This document shows, piece after piece, positions 33,192-44,695 of a DNA stretch of 64,000 bases (positions are counted from its first letter, which is position 1; every line of letters starts with the position of its first letter). The notes under the pieces are model-generated. The model ran no database searches and was not told the origin of the DNA. It was given only the letters and a program-made list of their open reading frames with translations. Both the position numbers and the translations under genes were made by a program. Origin of the DNA: Viola odorata (taxonomy: Eukaryota; Streptophyta; Magnoliopsida; Malpighiales; Violaceae); assembly GCA_963691705.1 (NCBI GenBank), contig OY829541.1:10596564-10660563 (forward strand). The letters are read 5' to 3'.

Positions 33192-33470
33192 TGAATTAGA
33201 TGTGCATTACGCAAACATCTCATTGTAGTCACAAGAGATGATAAATGGCCTCCACCAACATCTTATAAGAATGAGGAACCTAGCTATAATCCGCATTTTA
33301 TTATCTACTTGCAATTAGATTTTTCACCAATCATAGGACTAAGCTTCCTGAAGACTCAAATGCCATTGTTTTCAAGTTTTATTTGTATAAGAAACAAAGA
33401 AATGAATTAAAATGAATAACATTTTAATAAAATGAATACAAAGTTATGCGATTTTATTTGTTAAGAATTA
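33192..33470. other. intergenic spacer
   Basis: AT-rich, no feature. The last bases before 33476 are the aaatg target site of the Ogre-like element. Confidence 0.5.
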
Positions 33471-33475
33471 AAATG

Positions 33476-36400
33476 TGTTGCTACCTGAATTTTGACTTAC
33501 GTCATAACTTTTTTTTCATTTTTTATTGCTTATCATGTCTAATAGCCCGTTTACGTCAAATTTCAATCAATTTTTGATCATAGGATATTTGTTTTAATAT
33601 TTCACGTCTTTTTAGTTTTTTGTATTTTTCTCGTATTTTTGACTAAATCGTATTCTTGGTTTGCGTCTTACATTTATGTATTTTTTTGCTTATCACATTT
33701 AATAGCTCATCTAGGTCAAATTTCTGTCGATTCTTGGTCCAAGGCTAGTTTGTTTAATATTCCGTGTCATTTTGTGCCTTTTTAATTTTTTAATTTTTTA
33801 ACTGTCTTTTCGCTCGAACCTCTATCGGTCCCGAGCGATTTTCCTCGGACCGTAGATCGAATAATTTATTTCTTTAATTGACAATTATGTACTATTTTTC
33901 TTTTTCATGTCATTTAGTTTGGTTTCGTTCAATTTTTGTTGTAAAGACATTTATTTTGCGTCCGAACGTTTGACATTTTCAAACGAGAAAATAAATGCGT
34001 TAAATCAAACTTTCTATTTATTTGTTGTATACTATTTATTTCGTCTTATTTTTCTGCACCTTTTAGTCTTTTCGGTTCGAATTGATTTTCAGTTCAAGCG
34101 AGCCCGTAGACCAAACCGAAAATATCCCGTTCGTGCCACAATTAATATGCATTAATGCATAAAATTGCAGCATCATCATATCCGTTGATCATCATCTTAG
34201 ACTCCTCTTTATGCAAGATCAATGACTCTCCTTCTCCCTCAAGCATTCCCATCACATTAAATCACTTTCATCATCACGTACCCCTCTTTTCTTCATGAAT
34301 TCAATGCCCTTTCTCCTTCACGTTTGCCATCAGTCGCTTCCTTTCCAATCAGTAGAAGCTTCCCTTTCTTCCCAGCCACAGAATACAAGACTTCCTCACC
34401 ACTCCGGACTGCCCAAGCCACTCGCCGTTGAAGCCCGCGCCCACAACCACGCGCATCAAATTCACCACATACTCCTCCGAGCCCTTGCCTATAAATAGCA
34501 TGCTTCCAGCAATGAATAGAGGGCACCTAATTTCACTGTCACTCTCCATTTCTTGCACTACCTTCTTGGCATAGCTCTCCCGGCGAGGTAATTTTCTCAC
34601 TCAAGCTTTTCCTTTAAATTTTCGTTGGTGCTCTTAGGGGTTGAATTAATTACTCAAACTTGCTTCAAATGCTCTGTTATTAAGTTAAAATCAGTGTGCT
34701 TGCTTCAGTTTAATTGTTTAAAGCTTCGGTTAATTAATTGAGTAATTGATGCATTAATTGCCTATTTTCGTGTTCTTAAAATCGCCACTGTTTTTGAGCT
34801 AATCTTCTTGTTGTTTTGAGTCCTTTGGATTACTGCTGTGTTGTGTGATTTATTGAGCCTGATCGGGGCTATTTTGGGTGACCCATAGCTTCCTTGGTCG
34901 CCGGCGCCATACGCAAGTAAGAAGAAGAAGGGAAAGATGGGCTGGCGGGAAAAATGAAATGGAAAGGTGATGGGCTTGATTTTATCACAAGCCCATCTTG
35001 ATTAAATGAAGTGTTGGGCTTGATTTCATCACAAGCCCAGCCGTGGTTTTGGCAAGGATAGTGGGACCGACCCATTTAATTTTCGTATGCATACGGTTAA
35101 ATTTTTCATAAATTTTCGTGTTTAATTTCTCGTAATTTTTGCATGTTTATAAATTGTTTATTTATTTAAGTGTTAGTCTCGTATGAAATGTTTACATGCT
35201 CGCATGCGATATGTTTATTTTATGTTCGTATTTCCAATATCGTATGAATTGTTTACGTGCTTGCATGCGATATGTTTATTTTATTTTCGTATGCAATTGT
35301 TCACATGTTCATATGCGATAAATTTTTTACTTTATGCCATGTGTAATTTTTGTATGACTTCTCCTATGCCATATTTGCTTAATGATTTCACATGTTAATT
35401 TTCGTATGGAATGTTCACATGTTTCGTATGACAATCTTATTTTATGCCATGCTTAATTATCGTAAAAATATTCGTAGGCTTGCATGTTATAAATAATTTG
35501 TTTATTAATCATGCCATGTTTTATTTAATTAATCAATTGCTTGTCATAAATTAAATAAATGTTTGTGTGCGCTTTTATTATTTATTATTTTTGACCTATT
35601 GCTAACACTCTCGCTTTGTAGGTTAAACTTTAAACCTTCGCTCAAAAGTAAGTTTCATCTCTTTTTATTTAATTTAATGTTTTCCGTAATATTATTTGCA
35701 TGCCTATTGTCCAAAACCAGAAATCCAAGAATGGGCCTAGCCCGGCCCATTAAAATTGCATTATGTCCATGCATTCGTATATAATGAATAATTGTTAATT
35801 ATTTTTGCGTGTATGTGATAATATATGATTGCCAAACTTGTTGTAATAATTAACTGCTTATTTCACCTGTTGTAATAATTAGTTATTTTACTTGTTGTAA
35901 TAATTAATTGCTTACTTCACTTGTTGTAATAATTAATTACTTACTTCACTTGTTGTAATAATTAGTTATTTCACTTATTGTAATAATTAGTTAGATAGTT
36001 ATTCCGACCTCCAATTTGTAATAATTAGATAAGTAGTTTTTATTATGAATTGTGGTTTGTAATAATTAGTTAAGTAGTTAAAAATCGTGTATGCTTGTTT
36101 ATACCTACGTATTTATTACTTGTTGCTAACCACGGTTTTGAAGAGATGGATCGATCGGGGCTCATCCAAAAGGTACGCTTATCTTAAAACGTTTTCTTGT
36201 ATGTTTATTTAGAAATGTTAAAACCGAATCGAATGCATGCATGACACCCTAGTATGCGTTAGAACCACCCATTCGTATACATGACATATAGAATTGCTAA
36301 AACCATTAAAATCAATCTCACATGTACAACATGTTTAAATCACTTATCTTTCATACTATGAAATTAATTGTTTTCTTGTTAAATGCTATGCATGGTGGCT

Positions 36401-36761
36401 TCGATCCCACACGGAATATGTGCATCCCCATAAAAAGGTACTTTGTTAGTTTCGCGATGATAGATCACCTAGTAAGTAATTAATCATGCATGGCCCAATG
36501 ACAAGGGGGGAATGTTCGCTCTAGCATACGAACAAACGGTAACCCCATCCTTCGGTCCCGATCGGAAATAACAAGTCCCAACGAAAAATGCTAAGATGTA
36601 ACGTCACCTTGGAGGACCCAAATTACATGTTTAAAATATTTTTCTCAAAACACCTCGCATACCAGTAACCTTTTTTAGCATGTGACTTGGGTGCCTAACA
36701 CCTTCCCAAGTCCATAATAACGACCTCGAACCGTTGTTCTTTGGTTTAGACTATTTGGTAG
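33476..36761 (+). repeat. 5' LTR of the Ogre-like element (3' end missing)
   Basis: Matches 44696 onward until about 36761, then diverges while the 3' LTR continues ~170 bp to its TSD-flanked end. TATA box TATAAATAG at 34490-34498. Contains a TGTTGTAATAATTA array at 35837-36010. Confidence 0.9.
35837..36010 (+). repeat. ~28-bp tandem repeat (TTGTTGTAATAATTA)
   Basis: Six or so units of TTGTTGTAATAATTA plus a GCTTACTTCAC-type linker; the same array is in the 3' LTR at about 47040-47210. Confidence 0.8.
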
Positions 36762-37730
36762 TAGTGAAGTCCTGGGGCCTACTCCCTGGTAAGCTTTCAT
36801 GAACCCTAAGTCGGATATTGAACCCTTAAATGGATTGAGCGCACATAATCCTTGTCATGATTCAGTCAACGCTCTCGTATCCGTTTACAGGAGACCTCTT
36901 TTAGGGTAACATCTGGGAACTTTTTAGCCAGTTAGATAGAGTCGGAGTCACCCCAGCATATGCATCATGTTTGTGCATTTATTTTGTTGATGCCATGTTT
37001 ATGTGTTACGGTTTTACTTTATACTTGTATTTTCCTTATGTTGTATTTTTTTGCTAACGCAATAATTTTCTTTTCTTCTCGTAAAACAGCCCCACCTTAC
37101 TTGTTCACTCAAATGGCAACACCCACGATGCTTTCACTTAATACTTTTGGGATTTCAAGCTACAACGATCAGTCGGAATAGGGTGACATGTTGAAATCTG
37201 GTTTTATTCCCGATATTATGACCAAGATTGGGATGGAAGAAGTGGAGAGTCAAAAAGGGGAGATTGCATCGTTGGAATGTTTTTAGTATGAGCAAACGGA
37301 TCTCGACTTTCAAGGTTGTCACCTTAAAAGAAACAATCGTGCATCAGCTACTTAGATTTTCATCTTTTCACCCCATGTAACAATGTTCCTAGACTTTTGT
37401 CTATTAGCCTTTCCTTGGATGAGTCTAGATAGTTGACCAAGTTTGCAACGGTTGTGATCCTTTTTTGGACAAAACTCGTAAATGACAAGTTCGTGCGTAT
37501 TCGAATATTTATTAAATGAGTGCCTTCACCTTTTAAAGGAATTTCTTTTGTTCATCCAAGAGCATCAAATAGCCATCCCTCACGAAAAGAAAGAGAGAAG
37601 AGAAACCCTCCCCAAAATAAACCACATATAGAGCCCAAGAAAAAGAAAAAAAAACAACAAAAGGCTAACCCTTGAAATAAAAACACACTAAAAAAAATAG
37701 ACCAAATGATGATAACGCAGAGATAACCAT
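36762..37730 (+). other. leader region of the Ogre-like element with a possible ORF1 relic
   Basis: A T-rich stretch ending in CTCGTAAAACAG near 37090 looks like an intron acceptor. A weak reading frame from 37111 (MATPTMLSLNTFGIS) is broken by repeated stops. Ogre elements carry an extra ORF1 before gag; this could be its relic, but similarity is not strong enough to call. Confidence 0.35.
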
Positions 37731-38545
37731 TTCTTCTCGGTTTCAGTTGCGCGCTCTTTTTCCTTTGCCAATATCAATGCGATTGGCTCCAAGTTTCCAC
37801 TTGGTTAAAACATGAAAGACGTTGATGACCGGCAGAAGTTTACCCATACCAAATTCTAGATTTTTCTAGGCGGCACATCTTTCACAAAAAATTCAGAACG
37901 CAAGGGCAGCTACTTCTTCTCGGTTTCAGCTGCGCGCTCTTTTTCCTTGGCCAATATCAATGCGATTTGCTTGGAGTTCCCACTCGGTCAAAACACGAAA
38001 GACGTTGATAATGGGCTGAAGTCTTCCCACGAAAATTTAAGAATTTTCTGGTCGGCACATCTTTCACAAAAAAATTCAGAACGCAAGGACAACTACTTCT
38101 TCTCGGTTTCAGCTGCGCGCTCTTTTTCCTTGGCCAATATCAATACGATTGGCTCGGAGTTTCTACTCGGTTAAAACACGAAAGACATTGTTAACGGGTT
38201 GAAGTATTCTTAAACCAAATTTCAGAATTTTCTGGGCGGTACATATTCCAAAAAAAAATCAGAACTCAAGGACAGTTGCTCCTTCTCGGTTTCAGTTGCG
38301 CACTCCTTTTTACTTGGCCAATATCAATGCGATTTTCTTGAGGTTCCTACTCGGCTGAAACATGAAAGACGTTGATGACGGGCTGAAGTTTACCCATACC
38401 AAATTCCAGATTTTTCTGGGCGGCGCATCTCTTACAAAAAAAAGAAATTCAGAACATAAGGATAACTGTGTCTTTTGGGTTGCAACCGCGCACTCTTTTG
38501 TTTCGGCCAGTATGGACGCGTAAATGGCTAAAAGAGTGCCATAAA
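37731..38545 (+). repeat. 183-bp tandem repeat (4.5 copies)
   Basis: The word TTCTTCTCGGTTTCAG recurs at 37731, 37914, 38097 and about 38280 (spacing 183), with a diverged partial copy from about 38465. Each unit has GCGCGCTCTTTTTCCTT, CAATATCAATGCGAT and a GGCGGCACAT block. Confidence 0.92.
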
Positions 38546-39058
38546 TTTGGCCAATATCCATCCTCTAAGATTGAATATCGGTATACGAGAAAGAGCTACT
38601 ATGAATGTTGCTCGAAGTACTTCCAAGCCGGGTTTTATCGTCTTCACTCATCATAAATGATTGTCAACACCCCTTGGCACAATGGCCTCGTTCTTCAAGT
38701 CAAGAATATACTCATAAAACTCATCACAAAAGAAGAGTTCCAAGCATGTTAAACACTAGCCACTCGCGCAGGTTTGTCTCAAGGGTTTCGAATATAGCAT
38801 CCAAGATCGCGTTACGTCGTTGGAATGAATAAAAGCTTCCTTCGTATCTTCACCAAAGTATCATCTTCTCATTCATCCTAAAAGTATTAAGTGAAAGTGT
38901 GGCCGGAAGAGTGAATAAGCAGCGTGGAGGCCTCGGGATTACATCACCTATACTAACCTTTTTATTTCCTTTTTTCCATTTTTTTTAGGTTAACGTTAGC
39001 TCCTCGAAGAAAAACTACTCCCCCAAGGCTCCCCGTGACTAGACTGCAAGCGTGAAAA

Positions 39059-40658
39059 ATGGTCGAACAAGCCAAGACAGAAGAGATGTTGGCTGCTAGA
39101 ATAGCAGAGTTGGAAGAGCAAGTCAGGGTTACTATAGAGAGGGCCACTCAGACCGAAAAAGAGCAAGATGAAGCAACCATTGAGTTCCCACCCGGTTTTG
39201 ATCCTAGTCGAATGATAGGACCCTCCCCATCCGTCATTGCTGGACCCTCAGGACCCCAATCATTTTTTGTTCCTGGGGGTCAATGGAAATGGATTGATCC
39301 TTTCACCACAAACCCTGTAGTTAACAGAGGTGGAGAAACTGCTGCAACTCTGCAGCATTTTTTAGTTAACCTTACTTTGGACCCGGGTCCAAGTCTGATT
39401 CATCAGGAATCCCAAGGCCTTCGCCCTCTTCAGGGCCACTCTACTCATGTCGTGATCCCCGATCCTACGGGAATTCGTCCTCCTTTCGTCAATCCGACGC
39501 AACCACCATTCACTTCAAAACTGCTACTACCCCTTGGTCCTAACGAGGTCGTCATAGAAAGGCCAAATGCGGATAGATTAAGCATACTAGAAGAAAGGCT
39601 CAGAGCCATCAAAGGAACAGACCCCGTTGACCCCACAGGACCAGCCGATATGTGCATGGTCCCAGGGATCGTAATGCCTACGAAATACAAGATTCCGAAT
39701 TTCGAGAAGTACACTAGGATCGAGTGCCCAAAAACTCACCTCAAGGCATATTGTAATAAAATGGCCGATATGATACACAATGAACCTTTGTTGATCCATC
39801 TATTCAGGGAGAGCTTGACCAAGAATGCATTGACTTGGTACATGAGTCTGGATAGGATCAAAATTAGAACTTGGAGAGATTTGTCTGACGCCTTCTTCAA
39901 ACAATACAAGTTCAACATGGAGGTAGCTCTAGATCATTCTGATCTCCAGAATCTTGAGAAAAAAATAGAAGAATCGGTGAAAACTTATTCTCAGAGGTGG
40001 AGAGAACTAGCTTCCAGGATGTCCCCTCCTTTGAATGACAAAGAGCTCGTCAATTTTTATGGATACCTTCAAAACTCCTTACTACACCTATCTTTTCTCC
40101 AATCCATCTAGTAGCTTTTCCGACATGGTTCTAGTGGCCGAGAGGGTAGAACATGGAATTAAGTCTGGAAGGATCGTTGTTTCCACACCAGAAGTAACAC
40201 TTAAGAAAGAGCCTATCATAAAGAAAGATGTCAACTTTGCCTCTCACCAGCCTACCTACATGCCACCTTCACAATACCCTGCACCATTCCCATCGCCTCC
40301 ATATAACCTGCAAAACAACCAAAATAACCCAAGTAATCATTGGAACCGGGATCCACTGCCACCTCTTCTTGTTCCTCTGGGGGAGATTTACAAACATCTC
40401 TTGATAGCCGGGCAGATTGCGCCGATCCCACCCCTACTTTTCCAACCTCCTTACCCAAGGTGGTATGACCCCAACGCAAAGTGCGAGTACCATTCTGGAG
40501 CGTCGGGCCATCCTCTAGAAAACTGTTTTGCCTTTAAAGGAAAGGTTAATCACTTACTCAAGAGCGGATGGATTTCTTTCGAAGGGTTAGCCAAAGGACC
40601 TAACACAATCGCTGATCCACTTCCGAACCAGGCCCTAGGCAGTGGGGGTTTTATATAG
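39059..40658 (+). pseudogene. Ogre-like gag (one frameshift)
   Basis: About 533 codons. N-terminal coiled coil (EEMLAARIAELEEQVRV), Pro/Gly-rich linker, then the gag core: IPNFEKYTRIECPKTHLKAY, LIHLFRESLTKNALTWYMSL, RWRELASRMSPPLNDKELVN, and after the shift VAERVEHGIKSGRIV. The knuckle is CEYHSGASGHPLENC. A single-base slip in the T run at about 40052-40057 moves the frame; otherwise there is no stop, so this gag decayed recently or less than the other elements. Followed by non-coding DNA, not pol. Confidence 0.88.
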
Positions 40659-41127
40659 AGCTCGTGAAGAAACCTGGGGAGCCCATGTGCAACCAGCCAC
40701 TGCCGTGCTTTCGGATGTCTCCCTACTGCACATTTTTTGCTTTGTTTTGTTGTTTTGTTGTTGTTTTCCTTCTTCCCTAAAATTGGCAAAAACTTTTGAT
40801 AAATAAATAAATCGGTTTGTCTTGATGTACCCTATGTCTGTAATGGTAAATAAATTATCACCCCAACTGAGGATGAGATTGGGGGTTCCACCCGAGTTGG
40901 TCTGTTCAAATAAAAGGTTCGGAGAAGGAGATAGTCCCTCGTCAGGAGGAGTTAGAAAGGATAAACTTGGGGGCAAACAATAAAAGTCTAAAGGAATGAC
41001 ATGAGAAACATAAACACTTCACGCTAATCCATAGTGATGATCTCTTTACATATAAATCATCGCCACAATGGGATTCCTAATCAACATACTTAATGTGTTC
41101 TTATTCTAAAAAAAAAATGACACAAAG
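40659..41127 (+). other. non-coding interior downstream of gag
   Basis: No protease/RT motifs. Contains a CTTGGGGGCAAAC string near 40967, like the sequence next to the 3' LTR. Confidence 0.55.
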
Positions 41128-42090
41128 TCTGAATTTTGCGGTATCCCCGCTCGGATCACATCTCTTCCTCAAAATCTGAATTTTGCGGTATCCCCGCTCG
41201 GATCACATCTCTTCCTCAAAGTCCAAATTTTGCGGTATCCCCGCTCGAATCACCTCACTTCCTCAAAATCTGGATTTTACGGTATCCCCGCTCGGATCAC
41301 ATCTCTTCCTCAAAATCTGAATTTTGCGGTATCCCCGCTCGGATCACATCTCATCCTCAAAGTCCGAATTTTGCGGTATCCCCGCTCGGATCACATCTCT
41401 TCCTCAAAGTCCGAATTTTGCGGTATCCCCGCTCGGATCACATCTCTTCCTCAAAATCTAAATTTTGCTGTATCCCCGCTCAGATCACATCTCTTCCTCA
41501 AAGTTCGAATTTTGCGGTATCCCCGCTCGGATTACATCTCTTCCTCAAAATCTGAATTTTGCGGTATCCCCGCTCGGATCACATCTCTTCCTCAAAGTCC
41601 GAATTTTGCAGTATCCCCGCTCGGATCACATCTCTTCCTCAAAGTCCGAATTTTGCGGTATCCCCGCTCAGATCACATCTCTTCCTCAAAATTCAAATTT
41701 TGCGGTATCCCCGCTCGGATCACCTCACTTCCTCAAAATCTGAATTTTGCGGTATCCCCACTCGGATCACCTCTCCTCCTCAAAATCTAAATTTTGTGGT
41801 ATCCCCGCTCGGATCACATCTCTTCCTCAAAGTCCAAATTTTGCGGTATCCCCGCTCGGATCACCTCACTTCCTCAAAATCTGAATTTTGCGGTATCCCC
41901 GCTTGGATCACATCTCTACATCAATGTCTGAAGTTTGCGGTATCCCCACTCGGATCCCATCAAGCCCAACGTCTGAAGTTTGCGGTATCCCCGCTCCGAT
42001 CCCATCAAGCCCAATATCCGAAGTTTGTAGTATCCCCGCTCGGATCTTGACATCACATCCATATCCTAACTTTGCGGTGCCCCCGTTCAG
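41128..42090 (+). repeat. 47-bp tandem satellite (about 20 copies)
   Basis: Unit TTTTGCGGTATCCCCGCTCG followed by GATCACATCTCTTCCTCAAA and a short linker. Copies start at spacing 47 (e.g. 41138, 41185). The last three copies are shorter and diverged (GATCCCATCAAGCCCAA). Because 47 is not a multiple of three and the unit lacks stops, all three frames stay open for 140-190 codons; these are not genes. Confidence 0.95.
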
Positions 42091-42943
42091 ATCTCAACTC
42101 ACCTCACTGCCCCTCAAAACTAGGGAAGCAATCCTTTACCTTTTTGTAATTTCCTGTTTAAGTTATATTTTTGCAACTTACATTGTCGTAATTTTGGAAA
42201 TTCCTACGATCTACGTTGTTACAACTGTGCCCGTTTAATGTTTTCTAAAATCCTTAGTTTTCGCAAAATTTTCTCTTTGTACATGTGATACTTGGGTTTT
42301 TAAAAAAAGGGGGGGGGGGAGAGGAGGAAAATAAGAAAATCCCCCATTTTTTAAACATTTTGAAACAAGCATTCATCATTTTTAAAATTTGGCATTCCTT
42401 AGAAATTATATGAACATACGAGATTTTGTCTGTTAACTCTTATATCCATGACGTGTTTAGACGTAAGTAGTCACAAACATATCCCTGTGAGTATTTTGGG
42501 CCTTCACGCCTTATTTTCTGTCATGAGTGTAAATGCTAAGCTAAGTCCTAGTTAGATTTGCATAATATCCAGGGTACATGAACCATCAGACATGGGATAA
42601 CAGTAAGATGACATTGGACTTTGCTTCTGCTCTTCTTCCACATTTTTATTTTTAACTTTTTTCCCTCAAACACATACCTTGTACACCATATACGACTCTA
42701 TCAAGAACTTCAAAGCCTTCTTCTAAACTCCTCACAAAGGAGTAAGTACTTGACGGAGTTGGCCGACTAAGCGCTAGAAGCACGTTTAGTTCATTTCAAC
42801 GAATCAGCAGGACGAAAAGGACACGGTTGACAGTCCGCGCTAACACACGGAGAAGCGGCGAAGAAAATCGAAGGCCACTACCCAAAAGAACCAAAACAAA
42901 GGAAATTGTACTTGCTTCACTCATTGTTTGTATTTGTATTCAA

Positions 42944-42984
42944 AAAGAAAAGAAGAAAAAAAAAGGAAAAGAATAAAAAAGAAG

Positions 42985-43016
<32 letters not shown>

Positions 43017-43075
43017 GAGAAAAAAAAGAAAAAAAAGAAAAAGAAAAAGAAGAAAAAAGAAGAAAAGGATTCAAA
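42944..43075 (+). repeat. A/G-only microsatellite (AAAGA/GAAAA)
   Basis: About 130 bp of almost pure purines. The Lys/Glu-only frame across it is spurious. Confidence 0.9.
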
Positions 43076-43834
43076 AAGAGGGTATCTCAAAGAATCCAAG
43101 TCAATAAAAGTAGAAGCAAGTACGAAAAAAATCATCAATCAGAATCAATCAAGACGATCACAGGAAGAGTGTTCCTAGCAAAAGATGAAGAAACTTGTAT
43201 ACTTCGCTTCCGCCTCGATCAAAGTATCAAGCATCGTTCACCACGATTTGTCCTCATCATAATCAATCATCGAGCACAAACTCATTAAAACCTTTCACAA
43301 AAAAACACAATACTTTCTTCTACAAATTCCTCTTTTTTTCTCCCTCGCAAAGTCCTCTTGATTATTAGCAGGCCCATGCATGTGCATCTTTCACTCGGAT
43401 TGACATTGCAAATTTAATTCTTGTGCTATGTTTATTGCATTTTTAGGAGTGTAAACACATATCCCTGTTTCTGAGCATGAGCACAAACACTAATATCCGG
43501 TGAGGGTTGCTTACGTTTACATGTCATGGGAAAGTCTTGTTCTTGAGGTCGTTATTTCTTAAACAAGACGTAGACATTATCTAGACTTGTACCAATCATG
43601 TTTATATAATGAAATTGGAACTAACATTTTCCCACAAAAAAAATGCTTGAATTAATTTTCTTTTAGAAAGGGTCGTTTTTTTCCTAACAAAAGGCTTGGG
43701 GGCAAGCCGAGGTTTAAATGTAGGAATATGCGATATTTCTCACATTATCAATTGTTCTCTCCTTTTTCTATATGTTGCTGCTTCGTGCTTGTTTCCTTCC
43801 TATTTGCAGGACACAGATATGCTTCATTGGAATC

Positions 43835-44005
43835 ATGTCAATCATGGGTCTTCGATAAAGACATCGTTGTAAAACCCTTATCATCTTGGATTTTCGTCGA
43901 AATCCAATCAACAACCGAATGGAGAACGTTACCACTCCTCAACCATGGGTCTTCGATGGAAAATCATTGTAATGCCCTCGCCACGGATTTCGTCAAACGA
44001 ATCCA
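43835..44005 (+). repeat. ~95-bp diverged direct duplication
   Basis: Two copies of a block beginning CATGGGTCTTCGAT and ending in a GAAATCCAATCAA-like string. Confidence 0.55.
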
Positions 44006-44206
44006 ATCAAGTTGTGAAGAGCGGAATGGTCGTCCAAGACCACCATTCACAAATTCACGTTGAGCCGTCAGAATGGCTCAAGAAAAGGTACGTTGCTTTG
44101 AACCAAAGGTACGTTCCAACTATCAATTACTTTTCTGTCAAAACATATGAAGTGTGAGTGTTACCCTCACTTTGCATAATACTACATTTCTGCATAATTA
44201 TTATCT

Positions 44207-44560
44207 CCTCCTTGAGCGACTACTTTCATGTCTATCTAAATACTCCTCCTTGAGCGATTACCTTTCCGCATATTATATCTAAATACTCCTCCTTAAGCGA
44301 CTACTTTCCTGTCTATCTAAATACTCCTCCTTGAGCGACTACCTTTCCGCATATTATATCTAAATACTCCTTCTTGAGTGACTACTTTCCTGTCTATCTA
44401 AATACTCCTCCTTGAGCGACTACTTTTCCGCATATTATATCTAAATACTCCTCTAGAGCGACTACTTTTTCGCATATTATATCTAAATACTCCTCCTTGA
44501 GCGACTATATCTTTACATTCCTGTCTATCTACTACTCCTCCTTGAGCGACTGTTTTACAT
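44207..44560 (+). repeat. tandem repeat with 38/42-bp alternating units
   Basis: CTCCTCCTTGAGCGACTAC recurs nine times from 44208, alternately followed by a GTCTATCTAAATA or a GCATATTATATCTAAATA linker, so the higher-order period is 80 bp. Confidence 0.9.
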
Positions 44561-44630
44561 TTCTTGCATGATTCCACATCTCAACCGGTTATGATGTATT
44601 CAAAATATGGTAAATACATGGGGCAACCAT

Positions 44631-44685
44631 CTTTACTATCTAATCAAAAATGCAGTTATACTGCATTTTTGATTAGACAGTAAAG
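44631..44685 (+). other. long hairpin next to the polypurine tract
   Basis: Arms 44631-44656 and 44660-44685 (26 bp each, one mismatch) around a 3-base loop. The right arm runs directly into AAAGAGGGGG (about 44682-44690), the polypurine tract, five bases before the 3' LTR. Confidence 0.92.
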
Positions 44686-44695
44686 AGGGGGCAAC

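Noticed and set aside
34293..34600. ORFs on both strands, repeated at 45429-45818
   Set aside because: They lie in the two LTRs of the Ogre-like element around its promoter; duplication reflects the LTR pair.
41128..42090. Long ORFs in all three forward frames, and CRISPR-like direct repeats
   Set aside because: They come from a contiguous 47-bp tandem satellite without unique spacers; frames rotate through the same peptides. This is plant DNA.
42906..43178. Lys/Glu-rich 90-aa ORF
   Set aside because: Translation of an A/G microsatellite.
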